From assembly GCF_024347615.1 (NCBI RefSeq), contig NZ_AP025509.1, forward strand, positions 1,550,001 through 1,614,000: a DNA stretch of 64,000 nt. The letters are read 5' to 3'. The notes under the pieces are model-generated. The model saw only the letters and a program-made list of their open reading frames with translations. It made no database searches and was not told the origin of the DNA. Source of the stretch: Vibrio splendidus. GTDB taxonomy: Bacteria > Pseudomonadota > Gammaproteobacteria > Enterobacterales > Vibrionaceae. Shown piece after piece: positions 43,432 to 52,057 of the stretch. The position numbers were made by a program, and so were the translations under genes. Every line of letters starts with the position of its first letter. The stretch's first letter is position 1.

Positions 43432-44952
43432 ATGCAGATGTCAAAAAGCTTTTTATTAATTACAGTTGGCTTAGCCAGCACATCTCTACAGGCTCAAACC
43501 CTGACCAGAGACAACGGCGCACCAGTAGGTGATAACCAAAATTCCATAACAGCAGGTGAGAATGGCGGTGTATTGCTGCAAGACGTCCATCTGATCCAAA
43601 AATTGCAGCGTTTTGCCAGAGAGCGTATTCCTGAGCGTGTTGTTCATGCTCGTGGTACGGGCGCACATGGTGAATTCGTCGCTTCTGGTAATTTTAGTGA
43701 TTTAACGGTTTCCGACCCTTTTACTAATAAAGGTAAGGTGACTCCTGTTTTCGTTCGTTTTTCGACCGTTATTCACTCTAAAGGATCACCAGAAACACTT
43801 CGCGACCCGCGTGGTTTCGCCACCAAATTTTATACTGAACAGGGTAACTGGGATCTGGTAGGGAATAATCTGCCTGTGTTCTTTATCCGTGATTCGATTA
43901 AGTTTCCGGATATGGTGCACTCTCTAAAACCGTCTCCAGTCACCAACGTTCAGGATCCAAACCGATTCTTCGACTTCTTTAGCAGTGAGCCGGGTGCGAC
44001 CAACATGTTGACTTGGGTGTACAGCAATTTAGGTACGCCTGCGAGCTATCGCACCATGGATGGCTTTGGGGTTCATGCTTATAAGTGGATCAATAAGCAA
44101 GGCGACGTGAACTATGTGAAGTTCCAATGGAAGAGTCAGCAAGGCGTTAAAAGCCTTCGCCCAGATCAAGTCACTGATATACAAGGTAAAGAGTTCAACC
44201 ATCTTACCAATGACCTTTATGCTGAAATTGGCTTAGGGAATTACCCTAAATGGGACCTTTACGTGAAGGTATTGTCTCCTGAGGCATTGAGAAAACTTGA
44301 CTACAACGGACTCGATGCAACCAAAGTATGGCTGAATGTGCCAGATCAAAAAGTCGGCACTATGACGCTGAATCGTCTACCTGAAAACTTCTTTTTAGAC
44401 ACCGAACAGTCGGCATTTTCGCCTTCGAATCTGATTCCTGGTATCGAGCCGTCGGAAGACCGTTTGTTGCAAGGTCGTTTGTTTGCTTATTCAGATACGC
44501 AGCTTTACCGTTTGGGCGCTAACCTGTTTCAACTGCCAGTAAATCGTCCGTTAACGCCAGTGAGCAATCATAACCAAAATGGCTTTAGTAATAATGCATC
44601 GTTAACAAACGGTGATATTAACTATGAGCCAAGCCGAAAACTAGAGTTGGCAGAAGATGTTCAATTCAAAGCCGTAGAAACCAAGCTTGTTGGTACGGTG
44701 CAACAAAAAGCGATCAGCAATCCACGAAATTTCTATCAAGCGGGTGTGCAGTACCGCAGCATGAATGAACAAGACAAAAGTGATTTGATTGCTAACCTCG
44801 CTGGTGACTTGAATAAGGTTATGGATAAAGACGTTAAGGAAATAATGGTGAGCTACTTCTATCGTGCAGACAAACAGTATGGAACGCGTTTGGCCAAAGC
44901 AACTGGCATAAGTATGTCACGAGTGGAAAAACTCTCGCAAGTGAACAATTAA
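43432..44952 (+). CDS. katB: Periplasmic catalase KatB
   Basis: This clade-type monofunctional haem catalase has 506 aa from ATG 43432 (GGAGAG upstream) and an N-terminal signal peptide ending LQAQ. Catalytic His is in RVVHARGTGAHGEF, Asn/Asp region in FFIRDSIKFPD, and the haem Tyr in RLFAYSDTQLYRLGAN. With ankB and sodC it forms a periplasmic peroxide and superoxide defence cluster like Pseudomonas katB-ankB. The upstream 195 bases hold a degenerate repeat copy and an AT-rich promoter region; I see no secure OxyR site. Confidence 0.95.
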   Translation: MQMSKSFLLITVGLASTSLQAQTLTRDNGAPVGDNQNSITAGENGGVLLQDVHLIQKLQRFARERIPERVVHARGTGAHGEFVASGNFSDLTVSDPFTNKGKVTPVFVRFSTVIHSKGSPETLRDPRGFATKFYTEQGNWDLVGNNLPVFFIRDSIKFPDMVHSLKPSPVTNVQDPNRFFDFFSSEPGATNMLTWVYSNLGTPASYRTMDGFGVHAYKWINKQGDVNYVKFQWKSQQGVKSLRPDQVTDIQGKEFNHLTNDLYAEIGLGNYPKWDLYVKVLSPEALRKLDYNGLDATKVWLNVPDQKVGTMTLNRLPENFFLDTEQSAFSPSNLIPGIEPSEDRLLQGRLFAYSDTQLYRLGANLFQLPVNRPLTPVSNHNQNGFSNNASLTNGDINYEPSRKLELAEDVQFKAVETKLVGTVQQKAISNPRNFYQAGVQYRSMNEQDKSDLIANLAGDLNKVMDKDVKEIMVSYFYRADKQYGTRLAKATGISMSRVEKLSQVNN

Positions 44953-44977
44953 GCAGCAATGTAAGACGTAAAGTTTT

Positions 44978-45034
44978 GGCCTGCAGGAGATTTATCTGCT
45001 CTTTTCTGCCCGAAAATCAGGGCTCCTGTAGGCC
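44978..45034 (+). terminator. Long-armed inverted repeat between katB and ankB
   Basis: GGCCTGCAGGAG (44978-44989) and CTCCTGTAGGCC (45023-45034) pair with one G-U. The loop is 33 bases and no T run follows, so it may attenuate or stabilise rather than end transcription. Confidence 0.5.
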
Positions 45035-45065
45035 ATTCTCTAATCACGTTAGTTAGGGGGAATAA

Positions 45066-45530
45066 ATGAAAATCGTATTTTTACTCAGCTCCGTTTTTTT
45101 CTCTTTGCTCTTCTCGCTCAGCTTATTGGCTGCTGACGACAAACTGGAAGAGGAATACCAATCTCTGGTTGGGTTGTTCTTTGATGCCGCTCGTCTTGGT
45201 AACAATGAAGTGGTCGATGCATTTGTTTCTCAAGGCTTCCCCGTTGATCAACGCAATAACCAAAGTTACACCGCACTCATGGTGGCCGCTTATCAAGGAA
45301 ACAGAGAAACCGTGGGGCTTTTACTCGATTCGGGTGCCAATGCTTGCCTGCAAGACAAACGTGGAAACACCGCTTTGATGGGAGCATTGATTAAACGTGA
45401 AATCAGTATTGCGAAAGACTTGTACCAAGCGGAGTGTTCCCCAGAATTGCGTAATAAAGCAGGACTTAATTTGAAAGAATTTGCCGAAATCTATGGTCAA
45501 TCCAATGTGCTGAAATCCCTTTCGCACTAA
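45066..45530 (+). CDS. ankB: Exported ankyrin-repeat protein AnkB
   Basis: The 154-aa protein has a signal peptide (MKIVFLLSSVFFSLLFSLSLLAA) and three ankyrin-type repeats (NQSYTALMVAAYQGNRETVGLLLDSGA in two pieces, KRGNTALMGALIKREISIAKDL). In Pseudomonas the katB-linked ankB product is needed for full KatB activity, perhaps as a scaffold in the periplasm. Here it follows katB by 113 bases and precedes sodC by 38, supporting the same role. A single Cys pair (NACLQD, AECSP) could form a disulfide. Confidence 0.85.
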   Translation: MKIVFLLSSVFFSLLFSLSLLAADDKLEEEYQSLVGLFFDAARLGNNEVVDAFVSQGFPVDQRNNQSYTALMVAAYQGNRETVGLLLDSGANACLQDKRGNTALMGALIKREISIAKDLYQAECSPELRNKAGLNLKEFAEIYGQSNVLKSLSH

Positions 45531-45568
45531 ATGAAGTGTGCTAATAACAATAAAAAGGACGTAATAAT

Positions 45569-46081
45569 ATGAACAAAACAACATGGCTTGCTGCACTCGC
45601 CCTTATCTCTTCTCCTGTTTTTGCTGAAGTAGTGAATGTTGAAATGATCGATCTTGGCTCGGGTCAGTCAACCGGAACTGTAATGATAAGCTCAAGTGAA
45701 TACGGAGCTGTTTTTACGCCGGAATTGAAAGACTTACCCGTTGGTACGCATGGCTTCCATGTGCATGCGAACGGTTCGTGCGATAGCATCACCAAAGATG
45801 GCAAAATCATACTCGGTGGAGCCGCTGGCGGACATTATGACCCAGAGAAAACGGGCAAGCATGGTTTCCTTTGGACGGATGATAATCACCTTGGCGATTT
45901 ACCACCGCTTTACGTCAATGCTCATGGTGTAGCTGACCAGCCAGTAATGGCGCCAAGAGTGACGTTAGATGACGTGAAAGGTAGAGCGTTGATGATCCAC
46001 GCTGGCGGTGACAACCATTCAGACCATCCGGCTAAACTTGGCGGCGGTGGTGCACGCATTGTCTGTGGGGTGATTAAGTAA
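45569..46081 (+). CDS. sodC: Periplasmic Cu,Zn superoxide dismutase
   Basis: SodC dismutes superoxide in the periplasm. The 170-aa precursor has a signal peptide ([19 protein letters not shown]). Metal ligands are in [12 protein letters not shown], the GGHYDPE stretch and the [28 protein letters not shown] block; the two Cys form the conserved disulfide. It lies 38 bases after ankB and ends before a strong terminator, so katB-ankB-sodC probably form one functional cluster. Confidence 0.96.
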   Translation: MNKTTWLAALALISSPVFAEVVNVEMIDLGSGQSTGTVMISSSEYGAVFTPELKDLPVGTHGFHVHANGSCDSITKDGKIILGGAAGGHYDPEKTGKHGFLWTDDNHLGDLPPLYVNAHGVADQPVMAPRVTLDDVKGRALMIHAGGDNHSDHPAKLGGGGARIVCGVIK

Positions 46082-46100
46082 TCTCTTCTTTAAGAGTTAC

Positions 46101-46133
46101 AAAAAGCGCTCCAACTTATTTGGGGCGCTTTTT
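46101..46133 (+). terminator. Terminator after sodC
   Basis: AAAAAGCGC...CC pairs with GG...GCGCTTTTT around an AACTTATT loop. The stretch 46134-46341 beyond contains nothing I can name. Confidence 0.9.
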
Positions 46134-46341
46134 GTATTTAGGGATGACACTTATCTCTAACGCAGAACTCTCATTAATCACTTAGGCTTTTGTTGGCTAA
46201 AACAGAGCGTTAAGGCATTTACTTCCACTGACTGAAAAGGCCAGTAACGTTGACTAGGCACTGTCTGCATCGAAATCGAAGCAGATTGCTAGCTCTGAGG
46301 TTCTCAATTGGGCAAACATGCTTACTTAAGGTTTGTCGGCA

Positions 46342-46698
46342 TTACAATTCAGAGACATCCGCAAAGATTTTATATTGATGTATCAACCCCTGCTTAAAAG
46401 ATAAGAAAGTCGCGAACTTAGCGGCATGCGCGCTGCCATTTAGGCGCACGTAATCCACCTGACCCTCACACGCAACCGTATCATCGTTTACGTAGATCCC
46501 AGAAAACGTATGTGTCATTGATTCAATTGATCCAAAGAACGCTGCGTTGACCGCTTCGACCGCTGGCTTTCCTACTACTGGTGCGGCGTTCGAAAAATGA
46601 AACGACACGTCATCATGCAGTAGTGCCATTAGGGCGTAGACATCCTTTTGGTCGACGATTTGATATAGATGTTTTGTCTGTTCGATTAATGGTGACAT
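46342..46698 (-). CDS. SnoaL/NTF2-like protein
   Basis: The small 118-aa alpha+beta cone-fold protein resembles ketosteroid isomerase-like SnoaL proteins (LYQIVDQKDVYALMALLHDDVSFHF in two halves). Catalytic residues cannot be assigned. It follows the EamA transporter gene by 45 bases, likely in one operon, divergent from a LysR regulator. The function is unknown. Confidence 0.8.
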   Translation of the reverse strand: MSPLIEQTKHLYQIVDQKDVYALMALLHDDVSFHFSNAAPVVGKPAVEAVNAAFFGSIESMTHTFSGIYVNDDTVACEGQVDYVRLNGSAHAAKFATFLSFKQGLIHQYKIFADVSEL

Positions 46699-46743
46699 AG
46701 CAATTGCTCCTTTGAATTTGAACTAATTTGGATTTGAACGAGA

Positions 46744-47655
46744 TTAAGATTTAGCGTGATTAAATAAGTACAGGCTTATCAGCAACAGTATTACGGCTGC
46801 GATCAATTGCAGCGTTAATGGCTCGCCATACCACGTGATCCCAATGGAAACGCCGACGACGGTCACCACATTTCCCACTTGGCTAAAGCCCAGCCCATCG
46901 GTGATTCGCTGAAAACGAAACGTCAGTAAGTAACTGAGTGCTGATAAGCTTGCCATGAGCGCGAGTACGCCAGCTCCGTTTGGAATGAATTCACCATCGA
47001 CCGCATGAGTAAACGGAAGCCATATCATGCTCTGTAGTGTCAGCATGCCAGCGGCTAGAACTATTGGATTGGCAAGAGGGGGGAACGCGCGACTGCGATA
47101 GACATTGCCAGCAGCCAAAAATATGGGTACGAGTAGCGCAATGGCTAGTGCTGACCAAGGGGATGAAGTGTTCATTTGTGGTGACAAAGTCACAGAGAGT
47201 GCGGCAACGACCCCAACCATGATCCCGAGTACTTTTCGCCAGGTTAACGAGGAGCCTTGGAAAGGTAAGGTGAATAACAAGGTAAAGATGGGCGACAAAG
47301 TGACGAGTACACTGAACGTACTGGTATTGAGAGATTGTAGGGCATAGGTTGACGCCAGATTAGGGATTGCGACGCCCAGTAAACCAGCCCAAAGATAATA
47401 ACGGTAATGCACCAATGCCGTTCGGTTGAGCTGACCTTGTATTACCAATAACGTCATCAACAATAAAGCTGCACCTGCCATCGGTATAATCGCGACATCA
47501 ATCGGTGGAATGCCAATGGTCACAGCATATTTGGCTAACGCAAAATTCACGGCGACAAGACTGCCAATGCTGACCACGTATAGCGGAGACTGGAATTGCC
47601 GACCGATACCATTAACGTGCCTTTTTTCCGATGCCGGTTTTATCAATGATTTCAT
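46744..47655 (-). CDS. EamA/DMT-superfamily transporter
   Basis: This inner-membrane permease of 303 aa has about ten hydrophobic segments in two EamA repeats, a pattern of drug/metabolite transporters. Both halves are seen (ALLLMTLLVIQ..., then SVTLSP and ALSYLLTFRFQRITDGLGFSQVGN). It is divergent from a LysR gene starting 47759, which probably regulates it. The substrate is unknown; exporters of amino acids or metabolites are common in the family. Confidence 0.88.
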   Translation of the reverse strand: MKSLIKPASEKRHVNGIGRQFQSPLYVVSIGSLVAVNFALAKYAVTIGIPPIDVAIIPMAGAALLLMTLLVIQGQLNRTALVHYRYYLWAGLLGVAIPNLASTYALQSLNTSTFSVLVTLSPIFTLLFTLPFQGSSLTWRKVLGIMVGVVAALSVTLSPQMNTSSPWSALAIALLVPIFLAAGNVYRSRAFPPLANPIVLAAGMLTLQSMIWLPFTHAVDGEFIPNGAGVLALMASLSALSYLLTFRFQRITDGLGFSQVGNVVTVVGVSIGITWYGEPLTLQLIAAVILLLISLYLFNHAKS

Positions 47656-47758
47656 GTCTTACTCTATTGTTGAAGTCGATGAAATCAGCATAAAAGACCT
47701 AGATTGATTAGAGAATAGGCTCTACACTCTCCACACTGTATCCAAATTGGCGACAATC

Positions 47759-48652
47759 ATGCAGCACTTAGACGCTATTCCTTATTTCCTTGCGGTGGTA
47801 AAACAATCGAGCTTTGCGGGCGCAGCGCGTGAACTGGGCGTGTCACGTTCGGCGGTTAACAAGCGGGTGATCCAACTAGAGTCGAGCCTTGGAGTGCGTT
47901 TGCTGCATCGTACTACGCGCCAAGTATCGCTTACTGAATCTGGTGAGCAGTTTTATGATCACCTCACCAAAGCCAATTATTGGCTGCAGAAAGCTGAAGA
48001 TGCAGCAACCAGTCAGCAAAATCAGGCAATTGGCACATTGCGGGTTAGTGCGCCAATGTCTTTTGGTCGTCTGGTATTAGCCCCTCTCATCCCACAATTT
48101 CTTAAACGCTACCCTCATATTCACATCGACATGACGATGGACGATGGTTACGTCGATATTGTCGAAGGAGGATATGACGTTGCGATTCGAGCTGGGGATT
48201 TAAATGACTCGAGTTTAGTGGCGAAGCGGTTAACCAGCGTCCGTAGCGTTATCTGCGCCTCGCCTACGTATTTTGATGAGAATGGTTTGTCGATCCCAAC
48301 CGAGATCTGCGAACTCAGTGCACACAACGCTTTGCTCTATCGTCATACATCTGAGAGCGCCGAGTGGTTTTTTGGTCACCAAGATCAGGTGACCAGCGTT
48401 GTAGTGAAAGGCAATTACCGAGTCAACAACAGCGAAGCATTACTGTGTGCGACTATGGCAGGGCTTGGGATCGCTAGGCTTCCCGACTTTATTGCTAATG
48501 CACCCATTCAGTCTGGGGAATTGCTGCCCTTGCTACCTAGCTATCTGATGCCAGAGAAGAATGTCTATGCATTGTTTCCTGAGCGAGATCCAATGCCACT
48601 CAAACTACGATTGTTTATCGATTTCCTTGCAGATTCGCTCAATGATCGTTAA
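47759..48652 (+). CDS. LysR-family regulator of the EamA-SnoaL unit
   Basis: The N-terminal helix-turn-helix (AARELGVSRSAVNKRVIQLESSLGVRLLHRTTRQ in two parts) precedes an effector domain. I chose ATG 47759 (297 aa, MQHLDAIPYFLAVVKQ), four codons after an in-frame TTG, since LysR proteins start near this point. Divergent gene order suggests control of the EamA transporter operon. Confidence 0.9.
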   Translation: MQHLDAIPYFLAVVKQSSFAGAARELGVSRSAVNKRVIQLESSLGVRLLHRTTRQVSLTESGEQFYDHLTKANYWLQKAEDAATSQQNQAIGTLRVSAPMSFGRLVLAPLIPQFLKRYPHIHIDMTMDDGYVDIVEGGYDVAIRAGDLNDSSLVAKRLTSVRSVICASPTYFDENGLSIPTEICELSAHNALLYRHTSESAEWFFGHQDQVTSVVVKGNYRVNNSEALLCATMAGLGIARLPDFIANAPIQSGELLPLLPSYLMPEKNVYALFPERDPMPLKLRLFIDFLADSLNDR

Positions 48653-48672
48653 AAGTTTATGAAGTTGATAAG

Positions 48673-48698
48673 AGGCTTTAGGCGTACCTAGCCTTTTT
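48673..48698 (+). terminator. Terminator after the LysR gene
   Basis: AGGCT-T-TAGG pairs with CCTA-GCCT around CGTA, with a bulge, then T5. Confidence 0.65.
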
Positions 48699-48737
48699 AT
48701 TCTTTGCACTACTCGTGGTTTTTCCTCACCTCACGCC

Positions 48738-48815
48738 CTAACTCAACCATTCACGCCTTGTTATTACCATTCGTCGCATTGATGAACGCGCTTCAAAGGT
48801 TCTAACTTCTCAACT
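48738..48815. repeat. Dispersed repeat, copy B (partial)
   Basis: This copy covers the last 17 codons of the LysR gene (48764 end) and 25 bases beyond. CTCAACCATTCAC, TTATTACCATTCGTCGCATTG and CTTCTCAACT align to the copies at 43131 and 50484, so those may descend from a LysR 3' end. Confidence 0.6.
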
Positions 48816-49687
48816 AAGAAATTAATAAACAAACGGATATGAGGTCTTGGGTATTGAGTATTTTTATATATAGCGAATATTTCACCACTCCCTTGCTCAT
48901 TGTGCATTGATGTCCACTGAGGAAGTAACTCCCGTAGCTGTCCATTTTCCAAGTACGGCTTTAACATCCAGTCAGACAACAAAAGCACGCCAACCCCGTT
49001 AAGTGCGGCATGTAAAAGAGGTGAGCCACCTTTTGATATCAAATTGCCTGTGACTAGCACTTTTTTGTTAACTGCACTCTTCTTAAAGTACCAATAGTTT
49101 CTTTGCCGTTCATGGCTTATCAACAAACAGTTGTGATCTTGTAACCCTTCGGGTTTATCGATAGTTCCGTACTTTTCAATATACGACGGAGCTGCAACCA
49201 ATGATGTGTTATTTGTGAGTAGGTGACGAGCTTTGAGTCGACTGTCTTGTGGTGTACCAATGCGGATAGCGACATCAATATTCTCACTATTTAAATCGAC
49301 CACGTTGTTATCCAGCTCTAACTCAACTTGTATCTTAGGGTATCGCTCAAGGAACTCTGGAATTAATGGAGTAAGACACAAATTACCAAAGCTTTCAAAA
49401 ACCGAAACTCGCAGTAACCCTTCTGGAATACCTTGATTTCCTTGCATTTCTTCTAAAAGGCTATTGCTATCTTGTAAGATTTTGGCTGATTTTTGGTAAA
49501 AATATTGACCTTCTTCAGTCAGTATTAACTGTCGTGTACTGCGTTTAAAAAGCGAAGATTTAATCTTACTTTCGAGGTTATCTATATTTCTTGCGACCGA
49601 AGATGGAGCCATATTGAGAGCCTGAGCTGCCTTAGAAAAACTTCCAGATTCCACGACTTGGTCAAATATTTTGATTAGATCTAACAC
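48764..49687 (-). CDS. LysR-family regulator divergent from an AhpD-like gene
   Basis: The 307-aa protein is read from a GTG at 49687, which has AAGGTGAG a few bases upstream and gives the usual LysR N terminus (LDLIKIFDQVVESGSFSKAA). An ATG at 49723 would add 12 residues. The helix-turn-helix is ALNMAPSSVARNIDNLESK, followed by an effector domain. It is divergent from the AhpD-like gene at 49815, and a perfect palindrome lies between. The C terminus (VHQCDEW) is within the dispersed repeat. Confidence 0.85.
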   Translation of the reverse strand: MLDLIKIFDQVVESGSFSKAAQALNMAPSSVARNIDNLESKIKSSLFKRSTRQLILTEEGQYFYQKSAKILQDSNSLLEEMQGNQGIPEGLLRVSVFESFGNLCLTPLIPEFLERYPKIQVELELDNNVVDLNSENIDVAIRIGTPQDSRLKARHLLTNNTSLVAAPSYIEKYGTIDKPEGLQDHNCLLISHERQRNYWYFKKSAVNKKVLVTGNLISKGGSPLLHAALNGVGVLLLSDWMLKPYLENGQLRELLPQWTSMHNEQGSGEIFAIYKNTQYPRPHIRLFINFLVEKLEPLKRVHQCDEW

Positions 49688-49752
49688 ATGCTCACCTTTG
49701 CGTTTTGTGCATAACTGATTCATATAATATGTGTATTCTGCTTATATTTCGA

Positions 49753-49764
49753 ATTGTGCACAAT
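49753..49764. promoter_or_regulatory. Palindrome between LysR and AhpD-like genes
   Basis: ATTGTGCACAAT is a perfect 12-base palindrome midway in the divergent region, a likely LysR binding site. Confidence 0.4.
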
Positions 49765-49814
49765 AACGTTGTCGCATTGATAGCGATATCCATCAATCAA
49801 ATTAGGGTGCCCAA

Positions 49815-50252
49815 ATGTTAAAACGTATCGATCTCGCGCAAGTTCAACCTGACGCTTTAAATGCAATGCTGTCTATCGAAGGTTATTTATCTGACGTGGA
49901 GTTATCTAGTGAGCTAAAAGAGATGATCAAAATCAGAGCATCTATTATCAACAAATGTGCTTACTGTATTCAAATGCACACAGATGAAGCATTTAAGATC
50001 GATATTTCACAGCAGAAACTGTTTGCTCTTTCAGCATGGCAAGAGTCACCATTATTTAGTGACACTGAGCGGGCCATCTTGACCCTAACGGATGAAATGA
50101 CGCTGATTTCGAATGCGGGGGTTTCGGATGCTACTTATCAGCAATGTCTAAGCCTATTAGGAGAAGAGTTACTCGCACAGTCTATGATGCAAATAATCAT
50201 GATTAATGCTTGGAATCGATTTGCACTTGCAACAAAGATGACCCATGGATAA
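49815..50252 (+). CDS. AhpD/carboxymuconolactone decarboxylase-like protein
   Basis: The 145-aa all-helical protein of the CMD/AhpD family carries the redox motif CAYC followed by H (IINKCAYCIQMHTDEAF), as in alkylhydroperoxidase-type members that reduce peroxides. A later Glu-rich helix is ALTDE-like (ILTLTDEMTLIS). It is monocistronic, divergent from a LysR gene, and followed by a hairpin. Neighbouring katB and sodC are 4 kb away, so an oxidative-stress role is plausible but not proven. Confidence 0.85.
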   Translation: MLKRIDLAQVQPDALNAMLSIEGYLSDVELSSELKEMIKIRASIINKCAYCIQMHTDEAFKIDISQQKLFALSAWQESPLFSDTERAILTLTDEMTLISNAGVSDATYQQCLSLLGEELLAQSMMQIIMINAWNRFALATKMTHG

Positions 50253-50296
50253 AAACTAAAAGCAGAGCAAATCTATATCACTATAATGTCAAAAGG

Positions 50297-50325
50297 TTAC
50301 AGGCTCTTTGAGCTTGTAATCTTCT
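50297..50325 (+). terminator. Terminator after the AhpD-like gene
   Basis: TTACAGGCTC and GAGCTTGTAA pair with one mismatch around TTT, followed by TCTTCTTATTT. The remaining stretch to 50483 has no gene. Confidence 0.6.
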
Positions 50326-50483
50326 TATTTAGGTCGATTCTTCGTGATTTGTAGTTGGCATTAGGATTCAAAAGCCTTTAATCGACAACTGACTTGCGTC
50401 CTGATTTATCTGTTTTCTGGATATCGCTTGTTGCCGTAAACAAGCTCTTTATTCTCTCTAGACTTCTGTTCCCCATTCACACC

Positions 50484-50591
50484 TCAACTCAACCATTCAC
50501 TCCTCGTAATTACCATTCGTCGCATTGGTAAAACTGCATGACAAATTCTAGTTAACCTTTCAACGTCAACATTTGAAAGGGATTAGAAATC
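50484..50591 (+). repeat. Dispersed repeat, copy C (leader of the envelope operon)
   Basis: This copy ends TTTGAAAGGGATTAGAAATC directly at the ATG at 50592, so it supplies the ribosome site of that gene. Copy A (43131) has the same ending without a start codon. Confidence 0.7.
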
Positions 50592-51272
50592 ATGACTACT
50601 TCACACTCATTTAATTCAGGCTCTACCACTTCTGTGCTTAAGCGTTCATTGCTGATTGCTCTTGTTTCATTCGCACCCACTTTGGCGCAGGCCAACCCAA
50701 GTTCAGACGTTCTTGATATCTACAATCAAGCCGCGCAAGGCAATGAAGATCTGGTTGAGGTGGCTTATGAACGCCTTAATGACACGCTGCAACAAGACGG
50801 TGCGACACCACTGACCTTGGTTTACCTCGGAAGCACAGAAACCCTGATGGGGCGTGATGCGTTCTTACCTTGGAACAAGATGAAGTATGTGGAAAAGGGC
50901 TTATCCACCATTAATAAATCACTGGTGCTGCTTAAAGACGAAGACCAACCGATTCATGAGCAACCTCGTGTTCAAGGGCTGCCAGATTCTTACCTAACTC
51001 GCGCAATGGCCGCCGTTACTTACACCTCTCTGCCAGACATGTTTAACCATTTCGATCGTGGTTATGACCTGTTCCTCTCGTTACTTGCGGAAGATGATTT
51101 CCAGCAACAACATTTCGCTGCAACCTCGTGGATTTACCGTTATGCCATTACCGCATCGATTCGTGCTGAAGACTTCGAGCAAGCGCAGGTGTGGCTTGAA
51201 AAAATGGAAAGTACCGATGCTGGCAACATCGAGACCATGACGGCGAAAGCCCTAATAGCGAAAGCCAAATAA
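50592..51272 (+). CDS. Exported TPR-like protein of unknown role
   Basis: The 226-aa protein has a signal peptide with a long n-region (hydrophobic SLLIALVSFAPTLAQA, cleavage near residue 35). A helical, TPR-like body follows (VLDIYNQAAQGNEDLVEVAYERL). It is first in a co-directional run with the ABC genes at 51359, 86 bases away. No enzymatic motif is seen. It may be a periplasmic partner of the transporter. Confidence 0.75.
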   Translation: MTTSHSFNSGSTTSVLKRSLLIALVSFAPTLAQANPSSDVLDIYNQAAQGNEDLVEVAYERLNDTLQQDGATPLTLVYLGSTETLMGRDAFLPWNKMKYVEKGLSTINKSLVLLKDEDQPIHEQPRVQGLPDSYLTRAMAAVTYTSLPDMFNHFDRGYDLFLSLLAEDDFQQQHFAATSWIYRYAITASIRAEDFEQAQVWLEKMESTDAGNIETMTAKALIAKAK

Positions 51273-51358
51273 CAGCTGCGAATGCTAAATAGCGTTTTAC
51301 TAAAGCTAATTAACAACAGCGAACGCTTAAAAATTATGGGTCAGCGGAGGACAAAGGA

Positions 51359-52057
51359 ATGATTGAATTTAAAGATATCGGCAAAGCATATGTCACGGGC
51401 GGTCAACGTGTTGATGCATTAAACGGGGTCGATGGACATATCCAACGTGGTGAAATGGTGGCGTTATGTGGGCCATCAGGTTCTGGCAAAAGCACACTTT
51501 TGAATATTTTGGGTTTGTTGGATATGGACTATCGAGGGCAGATCAACATTGATGGCCAGCCGTATCCGACAGAGCAAATCGCCGCTGCACGTTTTCGTCG
51601 TCAGTCGTTGGGTTTTGTCTTTCAGCGCTTCAATCTAGTTCCTGTGATGACAGCGCTTGAAAACGTCGCTTATCCATTGATGTTGAACCAATGCTCTAAG
51701 CAAGAACAGCAGACCAGAGCACAAGACATGTTAGAGCGTGTTGGGCTAGGGGATTACGTTCATCACCGCCCAGACAATCTTTCAGGCGGTCAGCAGCAAC
51801 GTGTTGCGATAGCCAGAGCCCTTATCCATAACCCAAGCTTGGTGATTGCCGATGAGCCGACCGCTAGCTTAGACAGCCACACCGCCAACCTTGTGATCGA
51901 CATTATGAAAGAGCTCGGCCACGAAATGGGCACGACTTTTATTGTCGCAACGCATGATCCAAGAATGGCGCAGCGTTGTGACCGAGTGATTGAGTTAATC
52001 GATGGTCAACTGGCGCCACAAGCTGCAATCACGGAGGCGATCTCATGGGCAAGTTAA
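51359..52057 (+). CDS. ABC transporter ATPase, LolD/MacB type
   Basis: The 232-aa ATPase has Walker A GPSGSGKST, Q-loop FVFQRFNLVPVMT, signature LSGGQQQR, Walker B LVIADEP and the switch THDP. This pattern is typical of mechanotransmission exporters (LolD, MacB, FtsE). Its end overlaps the permease start by 13 bases. With a LolA-like protein and outer-membrane protein downstream it probably drives lipoprotein or lipid movement across the envelope. Confidence 0.9.
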   Translation: MIEFKDIGKAYVTGGQRVDALNGVDGHIQRGEMVALCGPSGSGKSTLLNILGLLDMDYRGQINIDGQPYPTEQIAAARFRRQSLGFVFQRFNLVPVMTALENVAYPLMLNQCSKQEQQTRAQDMLERVGLGDYVHHRPDNLSGGQQQRVAIARALIHNPSLVIADEPTASLDSHTANLVIDIMKELGHEMGTTFIVATHDPRMAQRCDRVIELIDGQLAPQAAITEAISWAS

